Shown in pieces: positions 1-8,813 of a DNA stretch of 64,000 bases. The notes beneath the pieces are model-generated. The model ran no database searches. It was given only the letters and a program-made list of their open reading frames with translations, and had not been told where the DNA came from. Where the stretch lies: the NCBI RefSeq assembly GCF_002797895.1, contig NZ_PGES01000001.1, forward strand, positions 2,728,001-2,792,000, written 5' to 3'. The DNA is from Janthinobacterium sp. 67. GTDB lineage: Bacteria; Pseudomonadota; Gammaproteobacteria; Burkholderiales; Burkholderiaceae_D. The position numbers and the translations under genes were made by a program. Positions within the stretch are counted from its first letter, which is position 1. The number at the start of each line of letters is the position of its first letter.

Positions 1-14
1 AAGGCTGTGCCTAC

Positions 15-1652
15 ATGTCCAGTAAATTGCCATCTTCACCAGCAAGCGCTCCCGCTGGCGCCACGAATGCCGCCGCCGCGATGAACCCGGCCGATATCGC
101 CCGCGAAGCGTTTCGCCGCCTGGCCACGCGCCGCATCGCCCCGACACCGAGCGCCTACCGCGATATCTACAATGAAATCGCCGGCATCAGCGAACCTGCG
201 GACACGCCGGCCGCGCCGGGCGCCGTGCTGGCCGCCAGCGCACCAACGGAGAGCGGCGCGGAAAACGTCCTGACGCAATTTGCCGCCAAGATGAGCGAAT
301 CGGCGGGCGAACTGGGCGACTTCGGCCGGCGCTTCCAGCGCGCCCTGAAAGCGCGCGACTGGGACAGCTATGCGCGCACCCTGGCGCAGCTGGCGGAAAA
401 ACAGGTCAAGAAAGGCGGCGGCATCGAATTGCCGCCCTTGCCGGACGGCGAACAGACGCGCACCCTGCGTGAATTGCTCAGCCGCACCCTGGGCTTTGCC
501 GTCGCCACCTTGCTGACGGGCACGCCCGCGCTGGTGGAAGAGGCCGAATCGCTGGGCGCGGCCATCAAGCAGGCCCATACGGAAGAAGCACTGAACGAAG
601 CTGCCCTGCGCCTGAAGCAGCTGTGCTACCAGATCGAACTGAAAAGCGGCGACACGGCCGAGCAGCAGGAATTGCTGCTGCGCCTGTTCAAGTTGTTGCT
701 CGATAACGTCAGCCAGTTGCTCGACGACGACAGCTGGCTGCGCGGCCAGGTCGATGCCGTGCAAAACCTGATCGCCGGCCCGCTCGACCAGCGCGCGCTG
801 GAAGACGCCACGCGCAGCCTGAAGGAAGTCATCTACAAGCAAAGCCAGCTCAAACACAGCCTGTCCGACGTCAAGCTGACGGTCAAGAACATGATGATGA
901 CCTTCATCGACCGCCTGGGACAAGTGGCGGCCAGCACGGGCGACTTCCATGAAAAAATCGGCGGCTATTCGGAAAAGATCAGCCAGGCGGAAAATATCAC
1001 CGAACTGAACAGCGTTCTCGACGAAGTCCTGCGCGAAACGCGCATGGTGCAGAACGAAGCCTTGCGCGCACGCGACAAGATGGTGCTGGCGCGCCAGGAA
1101 GTGCAGGATGCCGAGCAGCGCATCCACACCCTGGAAGCGAAGCTCCAGCATATGAGCGAACTGGTGCGGGAAGACCAGCTGACGGGCAGCCTGAACCGCC
1201 GTGGCCTGGACGACGTGTTCGAGCGCGAGACGGCCCGCTCCGACCGCCGCGGCACGCCGCTGTGCATCGCCATGCTGGACCTGGACGATTTCAAGCGCCT
1301 GAACGACACCTACGGCCACCTGGCCGGCGATGCGGCGTTGAAACACCTGGTCAAGATCGTCAAGGAAACCCTGCGCTCGATGGACGTCATCGCCCGCTTC
1401 GGCGGCGAGGAATTCCTCATCCTGCTGCCGGAAACGACGGTCGAGGCGGCCTCGTCGACGATGACGCGCCTGCAGCGCGAGCTGACCCGGCATTTCTTCT
1501 TGCACGACAATGAAAAAGTCTTGATCACCTTCTCCGCCGGCGTAGCCCTGCGCCTGCCCAACGAAGACCAGGCCGAACTGGTCAAGCGCGCCGACCGCGC
1601 CATGTACCAGGCCAAGCAGACGGGCAAGAACCGGGTGGTGGTGGCGGAGTGA
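15..1652 (+). CDS. Diguanylate cyclase (GGDEF) upstream of flagellin
   Basis: A 545-aa protein predicted to make cyclic di-GMP from two GTP. The C-terminal third is a GGDEF domain with an intact active-site signature GGEEF at residues 463-467. An RSMD sequence (454-457) sits exactly five residues before it, the position of the product-inhibition I-site (RxxD). There is no signal peptide or membrane segment. The first 50 residues are Ala/Pro-rich and include an AREAFRRLATRR helix; the middle (about 70-370) is helical and probably a coiled-coil sensory or dimerisation region. Its place directly before fliC and its own terminator suggest a link to motility, which is inference. The ATG is only 14 bases from the window edge and no stop is visible upstream in frame, so the start could lie further upstream. 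Confidence 0.9.
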   Translation: MSSKLPSSPASAPAGATNAAAAMNPADIAREAFRRLATRRIAPTPSAYRDIYNEIAGISEPADTPAAPGAVLAASAPTESGAENVLTQFAAKMSESAGELGDFGRRFQRALKARDWDSYARTLAQLAEKQVKKGGGIELPPLPDGEQTRTLRELLSRTLGFAVATLLTGTPALVEEAESLGAAIKQAHTEEALNEAALRLKQLCYQIELKSGDTAEQQELLLRLFKLLLDNVSQLLDDDSWLRGQVDAVQNLIAGPLDQRALEDATRSLKEVIYKQSQLKHSLSDVKLTVKNMMMTFIDRLGQVAASTGDFHEKIGGYSEKISQAENITELNSVLDEVLRETRMVQNEALRARDKMVLARQEVQDAEQRIHTLEAKLQHMSELVREDQLTGSLNRRGLDDVFERETARSDRRGTPLCIAMLDLDDFKRLNDTYGHLAGDAALKHLVKIVKETLRSMDVIARFGGEEFLILLPETTVEAASSTMTRLQRELTRHFFLHDNEKVLITFSAGVALRLPNEDQAELVKRADRAMYQAKQTGKNRVVVAE

Positions 1653-1671
1653 ACCCTGCCTGCGTCATGCC

Positions 1672-1705
1672 ATGCCGTCCCGCCGCCAGGCCGGACGGCA
1701 TTTTT
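1672..1705 (+). terminator. Rho-independent terminator after the GGDEF gene
   Basis: Nine-base arms ATGCCGTCC (1672-1680) and GGACGGCAT (1693-1701) are followed by a run of T (1700-1705). It lies 20 bases after the stop codon and separates the cyclase from fliC. Confidence 0.85.
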
Positions 1706-1787
1706 AATGGCAAGAACAACAACACACATCTCTCCCCAGTACGCCGCGAGCATGCGCGCGATATAAAAATAAAACTATTTTTTACCC

Positions 1788-1814
1788 TAAAGTTTCCTTA
1801 AATCGTGTCGTCTA
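1788..1814 (+). promoter_or_regulatory. Candidate FliA (sigma-28) promoter for fliC
   Basis: TAAAGTTT at 1788 matches the -35 box of the strong flgM promoter in this window. Fifteen bases after TAAA comes GTCGTCTA (1807-1814), which matches only 4 of 8 positions of GCCGATAA. The -35 and spacing are good and the -10 is poor. It would give a leader of about 170 bases before fliC. An AT-rich stretch (1760-1790) upstream could act as an UP-like element. Confidence 0.45.
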
Positions 1815-1993
1815 GCGCACGGTCAACGACAAACTGAAGGGCCAAAAATTAAAATTTAAAGCACTTTTCGCCATAAATTTTCCCGCAGAGCAACCGTTAC
1901 CCTAAACAACAGCGGCTTGATTGTCCCGGAACAGCGGGGCAGGCCAAAGTGACTAGCACATAGCGCAATGTAGTACCTGTCTGGAGAATCATC

Positions 1994-3445
1994 ATGGCTG
2001 CAGTAATTAATACCAACATCTCGTCCCTGAATTCGCAACGCAACCTGTCGACCTCGCAGTCGGCCCTGAGCACCTCGCTGCAACGCCTGTCTTCCGGCAT
2101 GCGCATCAACAGCGCCAAGGATGACGCCGCCGGTCTGGCAATTTCCGACCGCATGACGTCGCAAATCCGCGGCATGACCCAAGCTACCCGCAATGCAAAC
2201 GACGGCGTCTCGCTGGCCCAAACGGCTGAAGGCGCGTTGGCAAGCTCGGGCGACATCCTGCAACGTATCCGCGAACTGGCAGTGCAATCGTCGAACGCCA
2301 CCAACTCGGCCAGTGACCGCCAGGCGCTGCAAACCGAGGTAGGCCAGTTGGGTTCGGAGCTGAACCGCATTGCCACCACCACATCGTTCAACGGCCAGGC
2401 GCTGCTGGATGGCACCATGGGCACCGCCAACTTCCAGGTCGGCGCCAACGCCAATCAGCTCATCTCCGCCACTGGCGCCAACTTCCTGACCAGCACTTAC
2501 GGTAACAACCAAGTGCAAGGCAGCGGCGTGGCTCCAGGCACGGCAACGGCAATGGTTGCCGCCAAAACAATCGATGTAGCCGGCTCTACCGGCCTGGCAA
2601 CCTACACCACGACAGCCACCGACACTGCCCGCTCCGTGGCCGCCGGCATCAATGCCCTGACCTCCAAGACCGGCGTCACAGCCACCGCCAGTACCGATCT
2701 GAACTTGACGATGGCCGCTGGCTCGCAGTCGTTCACGCTCCAATCGGATAACGCCACTGCCGTGACGATGTCCTTTACCGTGACCGGCACCGGCTCCACC
2801 GCCAGCGATTACGCCGCCGGCATCAACGCCATCAATGCGCAAACGGCGAACACCGGCGTCACCGCCCAGTACGATTCGGTCAAAGGCGGCATGAAGCTGA
2901 CCAATTCGACCGGCAATGACATCAAGATCGTCAATGGTGCGGCAGCCAGTGGCGCGAACTCGTTCACGCCTTCAGGCTACAGCAACACTGGCGCACTGGT
3001 AGCAGGCTCGGCTACAGCTGCTGGCGCGACTGCGTTTGCCAACGGCACGCTGACCTTCGACTCGCCAGGCGGCTTCTCCGTCACCGATGCTGGTTCCGGC
3101 TTGGCCCTGAGCGGCACTTCGAAGCTGCAATCGGTTTCGTCGCTGGATGTCACTACCTTCGCTGGCGCGCAAACGGCCCTGAAAATCACCGATGCAGCGC
3201 TGGCCTCGGTGAACAGCCAACGCGCCCAGTACGGTGCATTGCAATCGCGCTTCTCGTCGGCCATCTCCAACCTGCAATCGACGACGGAAAACCTGTCCGC
3301 TTCGCGCAGCCGCATCGTCGATACGGACTTCGCGTCGGAAACTGCCAACCTGACCCGCGGCCAGATCCTGCAACAAGCTGGTACTGCCATGCTGGCGCAA
3401 GCGAACTCGCTGCCAAACGGCGTGCTGAGCCTGCTGCGCGGCTAA
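1994..3445 (+). CDS. fliC: Flagellin
   Basis: The main filament subunit, 483 aa, exported by the flagellar type III system and polymerised under the FliD cap. The N-terminal D0/D1 domain starts [18 protein letters not shown] and contains [13 protein letters not shown], the conserved region that includes the TLR5-recognised surface in beta and gamma flagellins. The C-terminal D1/D0 domain ends [13 protein letters not shown]. The centre (about 170-385) is Ser/Thr/Ala-rich and variable, with flagellin-IN-like segments ([20 protein letters not shown]). GGAG lies seven bases before the ATG. It is the only flagellin gene in the window and is followed by its own terminator, then flaG. Confidence 0.98.
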   Translation: MAAVINTNISSLNSQRNLSTSQSALSTSLQRLSSGMRINSAKDDAAGLAISDRMTSQIRGMTQATRNANDGVSLAQTAEGALASSGDILQRIRELAVQSSNATNSASDRQALQTEVGQLGSELNRIATTTSFNGQALLDGTMGTANFQVGANANQLISATGANFLTSTYGNNQVQGSGVAPGTATAMVAAKTIDVAGSTGLATYTTTATDTARSVAAGINALTSKTGVTATASTDLNLTMAAGSQSFTLQSDNATAVTMSFTVTGTGSTASDYAAGINAINAQTANTGVTAQYDSVKGGMKLTNSTGNDIKIVNGAAASGANSFTPSGYSNTGALVAGSATAAGATAFANGTLTFDSPGGFSVTDAGSGLALSGTSKLQSVSSLDVTTFAGAQTALKITDAALASVNSQRAQYGALQSRFSSAISNLQSTTENLSASRSRIVDTDFASETANLTRGQILQQAGTAMLAQANSLPNGVLSLLRG

Positions 3446-3480
3446 TCTTCGATTAGTCAGGTAACAGCGTTGGACTTTGA

Positions 3481-3514
3481 TTCCCCTGCCGGATTTTTTC
3501 GGCCGGGGAATTTT
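3481..3514 (+). terminator. Terminator after fliC
   Basis: Stem TTCCCC-t-GCCG paired with CGGC-CGGGGAA across a T-rich loop (3481-3510), followed by TTTT. It lies 35 bases after the fliC stop and just before the flaG ribosome binding site, so flaG is probably expressed by partial read-through. Confidence 0.8.
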
Positions 3515-3529
3515 CACTAGGAGAGCACC

Positions 3530-3901
3530 ATGACTATCGACACGATAGCGGCCGCCTCCGCGGCCAGGATAGACAAGAGTTATGCGTCCGCGGACACGCC
3601 GGCTGCACGCGCGGCAATGCCACGCGCCGCCACGGAAAACGAGACGGTTGCGCCAAAACAAGCCAGCAAGGAACCGAGCCGGGAACAGTTGAACAAGGCA
3701 GTGTCGGAGCTAAACCAATCGTCGCAAATAAAGACGCAAGGCATTGAGTTTTTCATCGACGAGGACAGTCAGCGCACGGTGGTCAAGATCATCGACCAGG
3801 AAACCAAGGAAGTGCTGCGCCAGATTCCCACCAAGGAAGCCCTGGAGCTGGCCAAGACCTTCGACTCGGCCAAAGGCTCCCTGATCAGCCAGAGCGCATG
3901 A
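3530..3901 (+). CDS. flaG: FlaG family flagellar protein
   Basis: A 123-aa protein of the FlaG family, which affects filament length in other bacteria; its biochemical role is not settled. The C-terminal half (about 50-120) is the FlaG domain: EQLNKAVSELNQ, then IEFFIDEDSQRTVVKIID and KEVLRQIPTKEALELAKTF. The first 50 residues are Ala-rich and disordered. AGGAG at 3519-3523 sits seven bases before the ATG. It lies between fliC and fliD, the standard place for flaG. Confidence 0.93.
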   Translation: MTIDTIAAASAARIDKSYASADTPAARAAMPRAATENETVAPKQASKEPSREQLNKAVSELNQSSQIKTQGIEFFIDEDSQRTVVKIIDQETKEVLRQIPTKEALELAKTFDSAKGSLISQSA

Positions 3902-3955
3902 GATGGGATTGCCCACGGACACACAGCATCGTGGCAATACGCATCGGCGGGACAC

Positions 3956-3993
3956 CGGGGCCCGATAGCCTGACTATCCGGCCCCGCATTTTT
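3956..3993 (+). terminator. Terminator after flaG
   Basis: Arms CGGGGCC (3956-3962) and GGCCCCG (3980-3986), with an inner GATAG/CTATC stem (3964-3968, 3974-3978), are followed by CATTTTTA. It ends the fliC-flaG unit before the separate fliD promoter. Confidence 0.85.
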
Positions 3994-4070
3994 ACCATAA
4001 TTGCAACGACATTTCCCGCCGCACACCCGATTTTTCACTCCTGCTGAAAACAGCGCGGTAAATCCCCCTC

Positions 4071-4097
4071 TCAAGTCCTGATTGATTCTGCCGATAA
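4071..4097 (+). promoter_or_regulatory. FliA (sigma-28) promoter for fliD
   Basis: TCAAGTCC (4071), then GCCGATAA (4090-4097) fifteen bases after TCAA. The -10 is a perfect consensus match and the -35 differs at one position in the TAAA core. It lies 34 bases before the fliD start, downstream of the flaG terminator. Confidence 0.85.
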
Positions 4098-4130
4098 CAG
4101 CTTATATTAGTGTTTTCCTAGGAGCATGCC

Positions 4131-6812
4131 GTGGCCATTACCCCTACAATCTCATCCGTTGGCATCGGCGCCGGCGCCAGCGGCCTGGATGTGAACTCCA
4201 TCATCGACAAGCTGATGACGGCCGAGTCAGCGCCACTGGCCACTTTTGACAAGAAAACGGCTTCCTATCAAGCCAAGCTCAGCGCGATGGGTACCCTGAG
4301 CGGCTCCGTTGGTGCCTTTCAGGGATCGCTTTCCGCACTGACCAATTCGAATAACTTCCGTGCCGTCAGCGCCACTCCATCGGATCCGCTGGTGCTGTCG
4401 GCCAGCGCCGGCGCCAAGGCCGTGGCCGGCAGCTACAACATCAATGTTTCCCAGCTTGCCCAGGCGCAGACGCTGACGTCGGGCGGCATGGCCAGCAAGC
4501 TGTCCACCATCGGCAGCGGCGCCAAGACGACGGTTTCCTTCCAGCTCGGCTCGCTCGCTGGCGGCACCTTCGGCGTTTCGGGCACGGCACTGAGCGGCGG
4601 CGCTCTGCTCACAGGGATCAGCAATGGCTCGCTGAACATCAACGGCACGGCCATTCCGACCGATGCCGGCACCAAGAGCGCGCGCGCGCTGGCGGACGCC
4701 ATCAATGCGAAGAGCAGCACCACGGGCGTGACTGCGACGGCCCAGCCGACGGCCAGCAATGCCGCCATGTTCACCGGTTTCGGCAATATCGCCACCGGTG
4801 CGGACGGCACCTATGCGCTGTCGGTTGGCGGTATCGAAATTGTGACCCAGGGCAACGGCGTCGCCGCAGGCGGCGGCATCACTGCTGCCTCGCTCGATAC
4901 GACACTTGCCGGTCCGAATGCCGTCTCGAACGCGCTGGCGGCGGCGAATATTACCGTCACCGGCACCGCAGCCGGCGGCAACCTGCAGTTTACGCGCGCC
5001 GATGGTTCCAACCTCAATATTGAAGAAGTCGTCACGGGCAGCGTCATGGGCGGCATCGGGCATGCCGCCAGTGCTGTCAACGATGGCTCCAACGTCACCA
5101 TCGCCAGTTCGATCACCCTGGCGTCGGGCAATGCCAGCCCCATCACCATCGCCGGCAGCAATCCGGCTGCCGCCGGGCTGACGGCTGGCACGGGCGGCGC
5201 CTACATGAATACGGGTTTCACCCAGGACGGCACTCAGGCAACGGGATCGGTGGTAATCGATTCCACCAACAACACCCTGCAAGGCATCCGTGATGCCATC
5301 AATAACGCGGGCCTTGGCGTCACCGCCAGCATCATTTCCGACGGCACCGACAAGCCATATCACCTGGTGCTCAGTTCGACCAAGACGGGCGCCAATTCAG
5401 CGATGAAGATTACGCTCAGTGGCAGCAACGGACAACCAGCTGACAGCGCCCTGAATGATTTGCTGTCTTACGATGCCTCTGGCACACAGAATCTGAAGCA
5501 GAACACCGCAGCGCAAAACACCAACTTCAGCGTCAACGGTATTCCTATCACCAGCAGCTCGAACAGCGTCGATACGGCAATCGAAGGCGTCACTTTGGGC
5601 ATTACCAAGGTCGGCACGTCCAATTTATCGATAGCCAAAGATACATCGACGGTCAAGACCAGCATCACCGCCTTCGTCAAGGCCTACAACGATCTGAATA
5701 CCGCGATCACCAAGATGACGGCTTACAACCCGGACACCAAGACCGGCGCCATCCTCCAGGGAGACGCGACTGTCCAGTCTATCCAGAGCCAGCTGCGCAG
5801 GCAATTGGGCGCGCCGATTACTGGCCTGAGCGGCGGACTGAGCAACTTAAGCCAGGTAGGCATTGCGTTTCAAAAAGACGGCAGCCTGACCTTGGATGCA
5901 AGCAAACTCGACAAGGCCATCGGCGCCAATTTCGGCGATATCGCCGGACTGTTCTCGGCCATCGGCAAAGTTAGCGACAGCAATGTCGCCTTCACCAGTT
6001 CCACCGCCGCCACCAAGCCCGGCACCTATGACCTGACCATCACCACCATGGCCAGCCAAGGTTCGCTCACATCGGATACGGTACTGCCAGCCAGTACCAC
6101 GATCGCCAGCGATACCACCTGGAATGTCACGCTGAACGATACGGATCCCTCGGCGGCAAAAAATACTGCCAAGGTAACCATTCCAGCCGGCACCTACACC
6201 GCTGCGCAACTGGCTTCGATGGTGCAGTCCTCGATCAACGGCGTCAAGGCGTTTTCGGATAATGGATCAACCGTGTCCGCTTCGATCGATGGCACCGGCA
6301 AACTGGTGCTGGCCTCGAGCCGCTACGGCTCCGTATCGAACTTGGCATTAAGCAACGGTACAGGGACGGGCATAGAAACCCTGTTTGGCACCGCCAAGCC
6401 TGTCAAGGGCACAGACGTGGCCGGTACCCTGGGCGGCCAGCCTGTCACTGGCTCAGGCCAATCCCTGACAGGGGCACCTGGTTCGCCGGCCGACGGGTTG
6501 AAGATTGAAGTGACGGGCGGTGTCATCGGATCACGGGGCACGGTCAGCTTCTCGCAAGGCTATGCCTATCAGCTGAACAACCTGGCGACATCGTTCCTCG
6601 GCACGAACGGCATGATCACCAACAAGTCCAAAGGCATCAATGACAGCATCAAGTCGGTTGCCGACCAACGCGACAAGTTCAGCGCGAAACTGACCGACAT
6701 CGAGGCGCGCTACCGTGCCCAATACACGCGCCTGGACGTGTCCCTGAACAAATTACAGGGTACGCAAACCTATCTGACCCAGCAGCTGGCCGCCATCGCC
6801 GCCAACCGTTAA
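4131..6812 (+). CDS. fliD: Flagellar filament cap protein, unusually long
   Basis: The cap that folds flagellin at the filament tip, 893 aa against about 450-670 in most FliD proteins. The conserved N-terminus (GLDVNSIIDKLMTAESAPL) and C-terminal helix (DIEARYRAQYTRLDVSLNKLQGTQTYLTQQLAAI) are intact. The extra length is in the centre and contains flagellin-IN-type segments such as ARALADAINAKSSTTGVTAT and LQGIRDAINNAGLGVTAS. The start is GTG at 4131, with AGGAG (4120-4124) six bases upstream; an ATG at 4127 is out of frame. It has its own sigma-28 promoter and leads into fliS and fliT. Confidence 0.97.
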   Translation: MAITPTISSVGIGAGASGLDVNSIIDKLMTAESAPLATFDKKTASYQAKLSAMGTLSGSVGAFQGSLSALTNSNNFRAVSATPSDPLVLSASAGAKAVAGSYNINVSQLAQAQTLTSGGMASKLSTIGSGAKTTVSFQLGSLAGGTFGVSGTALSGGALLTGISNGSLNINGTAIPTDAGTKSARALADAINAKSSTTGVTATAQPTASNAAMFTGFGNIATGADGTYALSVGGIEIVTQGNGVAAGGGITAASLDTTLAGPNAVSNALAAANITVTGTAAGGNLQFTRADGSNLNIEEVVTGSVMGGIGHAASAVNDGSNVTIASSITLASGNASPITIAGSNPAAAGLTAGTGGAYMNTGFTQDGTQATGSVVIDSTNNTLQGIRDAINNAGLGVTASIISDGTDKPYHLVLSSTKTGANSAMKITLSGSNGQPADSALNDLLSYDASGTQNLKQNTAAQNTNFSVNGIPITSSSNSVDTAIEGVTLGITKVGTSNLSIAKDTSTVKTSITAFVKAYNDLNTAITKMTAYNPDTKTGAILQGDATVQSIQSQLRRQLGAPITGLSGGLSNLSQVGIAFQKDGSLTLDASKLDKAIGANFGDIAGLFSAIGKVSDSNVAFTSSTAATKPGTYDLTITTMASQGSLTSDTVLPASTTIASDTTWNVTLNDTDPSAAKNTAKVTIPAGTYTAAQLASMVQSSINGVKAFSDNGSTVSASIDGTGKLVLASSRYGSVSNLALSNGTGTGIETLFGTAKPVKGTDVAGTLGGQPVTGSGQSLTGAPGSPADGLKIEVTGGVIGSRGTVSFSQGYAYQLNNLATSFLGTNGMITNKSKGINDSIKSVADQRDKFSAKLTDIEARYRAQYTRLDVSLNKLQGTQTYLTQQLAAIAANR

Positions 6813-6834
6813 GCGCCATCATCAGGAGAATTAC

Positions 6835-7281
6835 ATGTTTGGAACCCAACAACGCGGCGTCAATGCCTATGCCAAGGTCGGCCTGGAAACGGGGATCGGC
6901 TCGGCCTCGCCGCACAAGCTGATCGTGATGCTGTACGACGGCGCCCTGGTGGCCGTGCTCAGCGCGCAGATGCACATGAAGTCGGGAAATATTCCGGAAA
7001 AAGGCAAGTCCATCTCGAAAGCCATCCAGATCATCGACAACGGCCTGCGCGCCAGCCTGGACAAGGAAGCGGGCGGCCAGATCGCCGAAGGCCTCGACGC
7101 GCTGTACGAATACATGAGCGCGCGCCTGCTGATGGCCAACCTGAACAATGATATTACCCTGCTGGAAGAAGTGCAGCGTCTGCTGACCGACCTGCGTGAA
7201 ACCTGGAATGCCATCGGTTCCACGCCGGCCGCCATCCCCGGCGCCGATTTGAAACGTATGCCCAGCCTTGCGAGCGCCTGA
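6835..7281 (+). CDS. fliS: Flagellin export chaperone
   Basis: A 148-aa cytoplasmic chaperone that binds the C-terminus of flagellin and prevents early polymerisation. The family signature is present near the N-terminus: AYAKVGLETGIGSASPHKLIVMLYDG, followed by the helical bundle through EVQRLLTDLRETWNAI. Length is normal. AGGAG lies upstream of the ATG, 22 bases after fliD. It is the second gene of the fliD-fliS-fliT unit. Confidence 0.97.
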   Translation: MFGTQQRGVNAYAKVGLETGIGSASPHKLIVMLYDGALVAVLSAQMHMKSGNIPEKGKSISKAIQIIDNGLRASLDKEAGGQIAEGLDALYEYMSARLLMANLNNDITLLEEVQRLLTDLRETWNAIGSTPAAIPGADLKRMPSLASA

Positions 7282-7284
7282 CCC

Positions 7285-7611
7285 ATGATGACCAATCAAG
7301 AAGTCCTGACCACCTACGAAACCATGCAGACCCTGACGGGCCGGATGGTGACCGCCGCCAGCAACGCCGACTGGGACGAGCTCGAAGCGCTGGAACAGCA
7401 AGTGAGCGCGCATGTCGAGGCGTTGAAGGCGAATGAAGAAAAAGTCGTGCTGGAAAGCGCGGGCCGCCAGCGCAAGGTCACCCTGATCAAGCAGATGCTG
7501 GAAGACGACCGCAAGATCCGCGACCTCACCATGCCGTGGATGGCGCAATTGTCCAAGCTGATCAACAGCACCGGCACCGAACGGCGCCTGGCCAGCGCCT
7601 ACGGCCTCTAA
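7285..7611 (+). CDS. fliT: FliT-like flagellar chaperone
   Basis: A 108-aa small helical protein of the FliT type. In enterics FliT holds FliD for export and restrains FlhDC. The sequence is low in conserved motifs, as is normal for the family: an ADWDELEALEQQV helix, then a C-terminal DRKIRDLTMPWMAQLSKLI helix. The assignment rests on size, predicted helices and position three bases after fliS. Two adjacent ATG codons start the frame. Confidence 0.85.
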   Translation: MMTNQEVLTTYETMQTLTGRMVTAASNADWDELEALEQQVSAHVEALKANEEKVVLESAGRQRKVTLIKQMLEDDRKIRDLTMPWMAQLSKLINSTGTERRLASAYGL

Positions 7612-7634
7612 GCGCCCACGGGGCAAGGTCACTC

Positions 7635-8813
7635 ATGTTGCCGAAGATGGATGCGATCGGCATGACGCCCTTGACCCCGGTCAAGGTCACGCGGGCGGCA
7701 GATGCCGTCGCCGACCCGCGCCAGGCCGAGTTCCAGCGCTCGCTGCAGGGACTGATCGGCAAATCCATGCAGGGACAGGTGCTGGCCCGCATGGGCGACG
7801 GCAGCTACCTCGTGCGCGTGGCCGGCACGCCGGCCCGCATGCAGCTGCCCGCCGGCGCCCAGCCGGGCACGGAAATCCCGCTGACCCTGATCGGCATCAA
7901 TCCCCGCCCCTCTTTTCAAATCGGCAATAACCGCGACCAGCCCGCCAGCGCCCTGCTGACCTATGCGGACGCGGACGCGGAGCCCGAAGCGGCGGAAACG
8001 CGCGGCCCCCAGGCCGGCGCCGCCCAGGCGGGCACGCGCGCCAGCAGCACGGCCGCCACCCTGCTCAGCCGTGCGCCCCTGACACCCGCCAATCTGCTGC
8101 CCGCCCTGGCTGGCGACACGCCCGCGCCCGAGCTGAGCACCACCGCGCGCGCCATCAGCACGGTGCTGAGCCAGGCGGAAAGCGTGCCCGGCGCACCCCT
8201 GTCGCTGGTCGGCAAGACGCCGCTGATGGCCACACCCGGCGCTGCTCCCGCCCAGGTGGCCCAGAAACTGCAGGATGCGGTCGGCAGCAGCGGTCTGTTC
8301 TATGAATCGCACGTGGCCGAATGGGCCGAGGGCAAACGCCCGCTGGCCTCGCTGCTGCTGGAGCCGCAGATGCAGAAGGCGGCCCAGGGCGACATGGCCA
8401 GGACGGGTACCGACCTGGCTTCGGCGCAACTGATCAATTTGCAGCTGCATACGCACGAACAGGCGCGCGTGCAGTGGCAGGGCGAAGCCTGGCCAGGCCA
8501 GAAGATGCAGTGGGATATCAGCCGTGATGCGCCGGAAGGGCAGCAGCACGAAGGACGCGATGGCGACGGGGAAGCGACGGCCTGGCGCAGCAATGTGCGC
8601 TTCCAGTTCCCCCTGCTGGGCGACCTGGCCGCGCATGTGGTCCTGCAGGGCGGCAGAGTCGCCATCCAGTTGCAGGCGGGCAGCGAAGGCAGCGCCGACA
8701 CCTTGCGCCAGCATGCGGCGCGGCTCGAAGCGTCGCTCGACGCGGCGGGCTGGCCCTTGTCGTCCTTGACGATTGCCGGCAAGCCGGATGCGACAGGAGC
8801 AGACGATGCTTGA
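7635..8813 (+). CDS. Second FliK-like protein (hook-length control domain)
   Basis: A 392-aa protein with a C-terminal domain of the flagellar hook-length control type (about 325-385): FQFPLLGDLAAHVVLQGGRV, then LRQHAARLEASLDAAGWPLSSL. The N-terminal part has a compact segment (SLQGLIGKSMQGQVLARMGDGSYLVRV) and an Ala/Pro-rich centre. It is not the canonical ruler; that is fliK at 15984-17225. It overlaps the next gene, an FlhB C-terminal homologue, by eight bases, so the two are translationally coupled. This echoes the FliK-FlhB interaction in trans and suggests a secondary export switch, which is inference. The ATG at 7635 avoids the upstream extension that overlaps fliT. Confidence 0.75.
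   Translation: MLPKMDAIGMTPLTPVKVTRAADAVADPRQAEFQRSLQGLIGKSMQGQVLARMGDGSYLVRVAGTPARMQLPAGAQPGTEIPLTLIGINPRPSFQIGNNRDQPASALLTYADADAEPEAAETRGPQAGAAQAGTRASSTAATLLSRAPLTPANLLPALAGDTPAPELSTTARAISTVLSQAESVPGAPLSLVGKTPLMATPGAAPAQVAQKLQDAVGSSGLFYESHVAEWAEGKRPLASLLLEPQMQKAAQGDMARTGTDLASAQLINLQLHTHEQARVQWQGEAWPGQKMQWDISRDAPEGQQHEGRDGDGEATAWRSNVRFQFPLLGDLAAHVVLQGGRVAIQLQAGSEGSADTLRQHAARLEASLDAAGWPLSSLTIAGKPDATGADDA

Noticed and set aside
36..1505. 489-aa open frame antisense to the GGDEF gene
   Set aside because: Shadow of the real gene in the opposite frame, with typical Arg/Gln/His bias and no domain.
1870..1877. GCCATAAA as an alternative FliA -10 for fliC
   Set aside because: The nearest TAAA boxes give spacings of 9 or 16 bases rather than 15, and the box has a one-base deletion relative to GCCGATAA.
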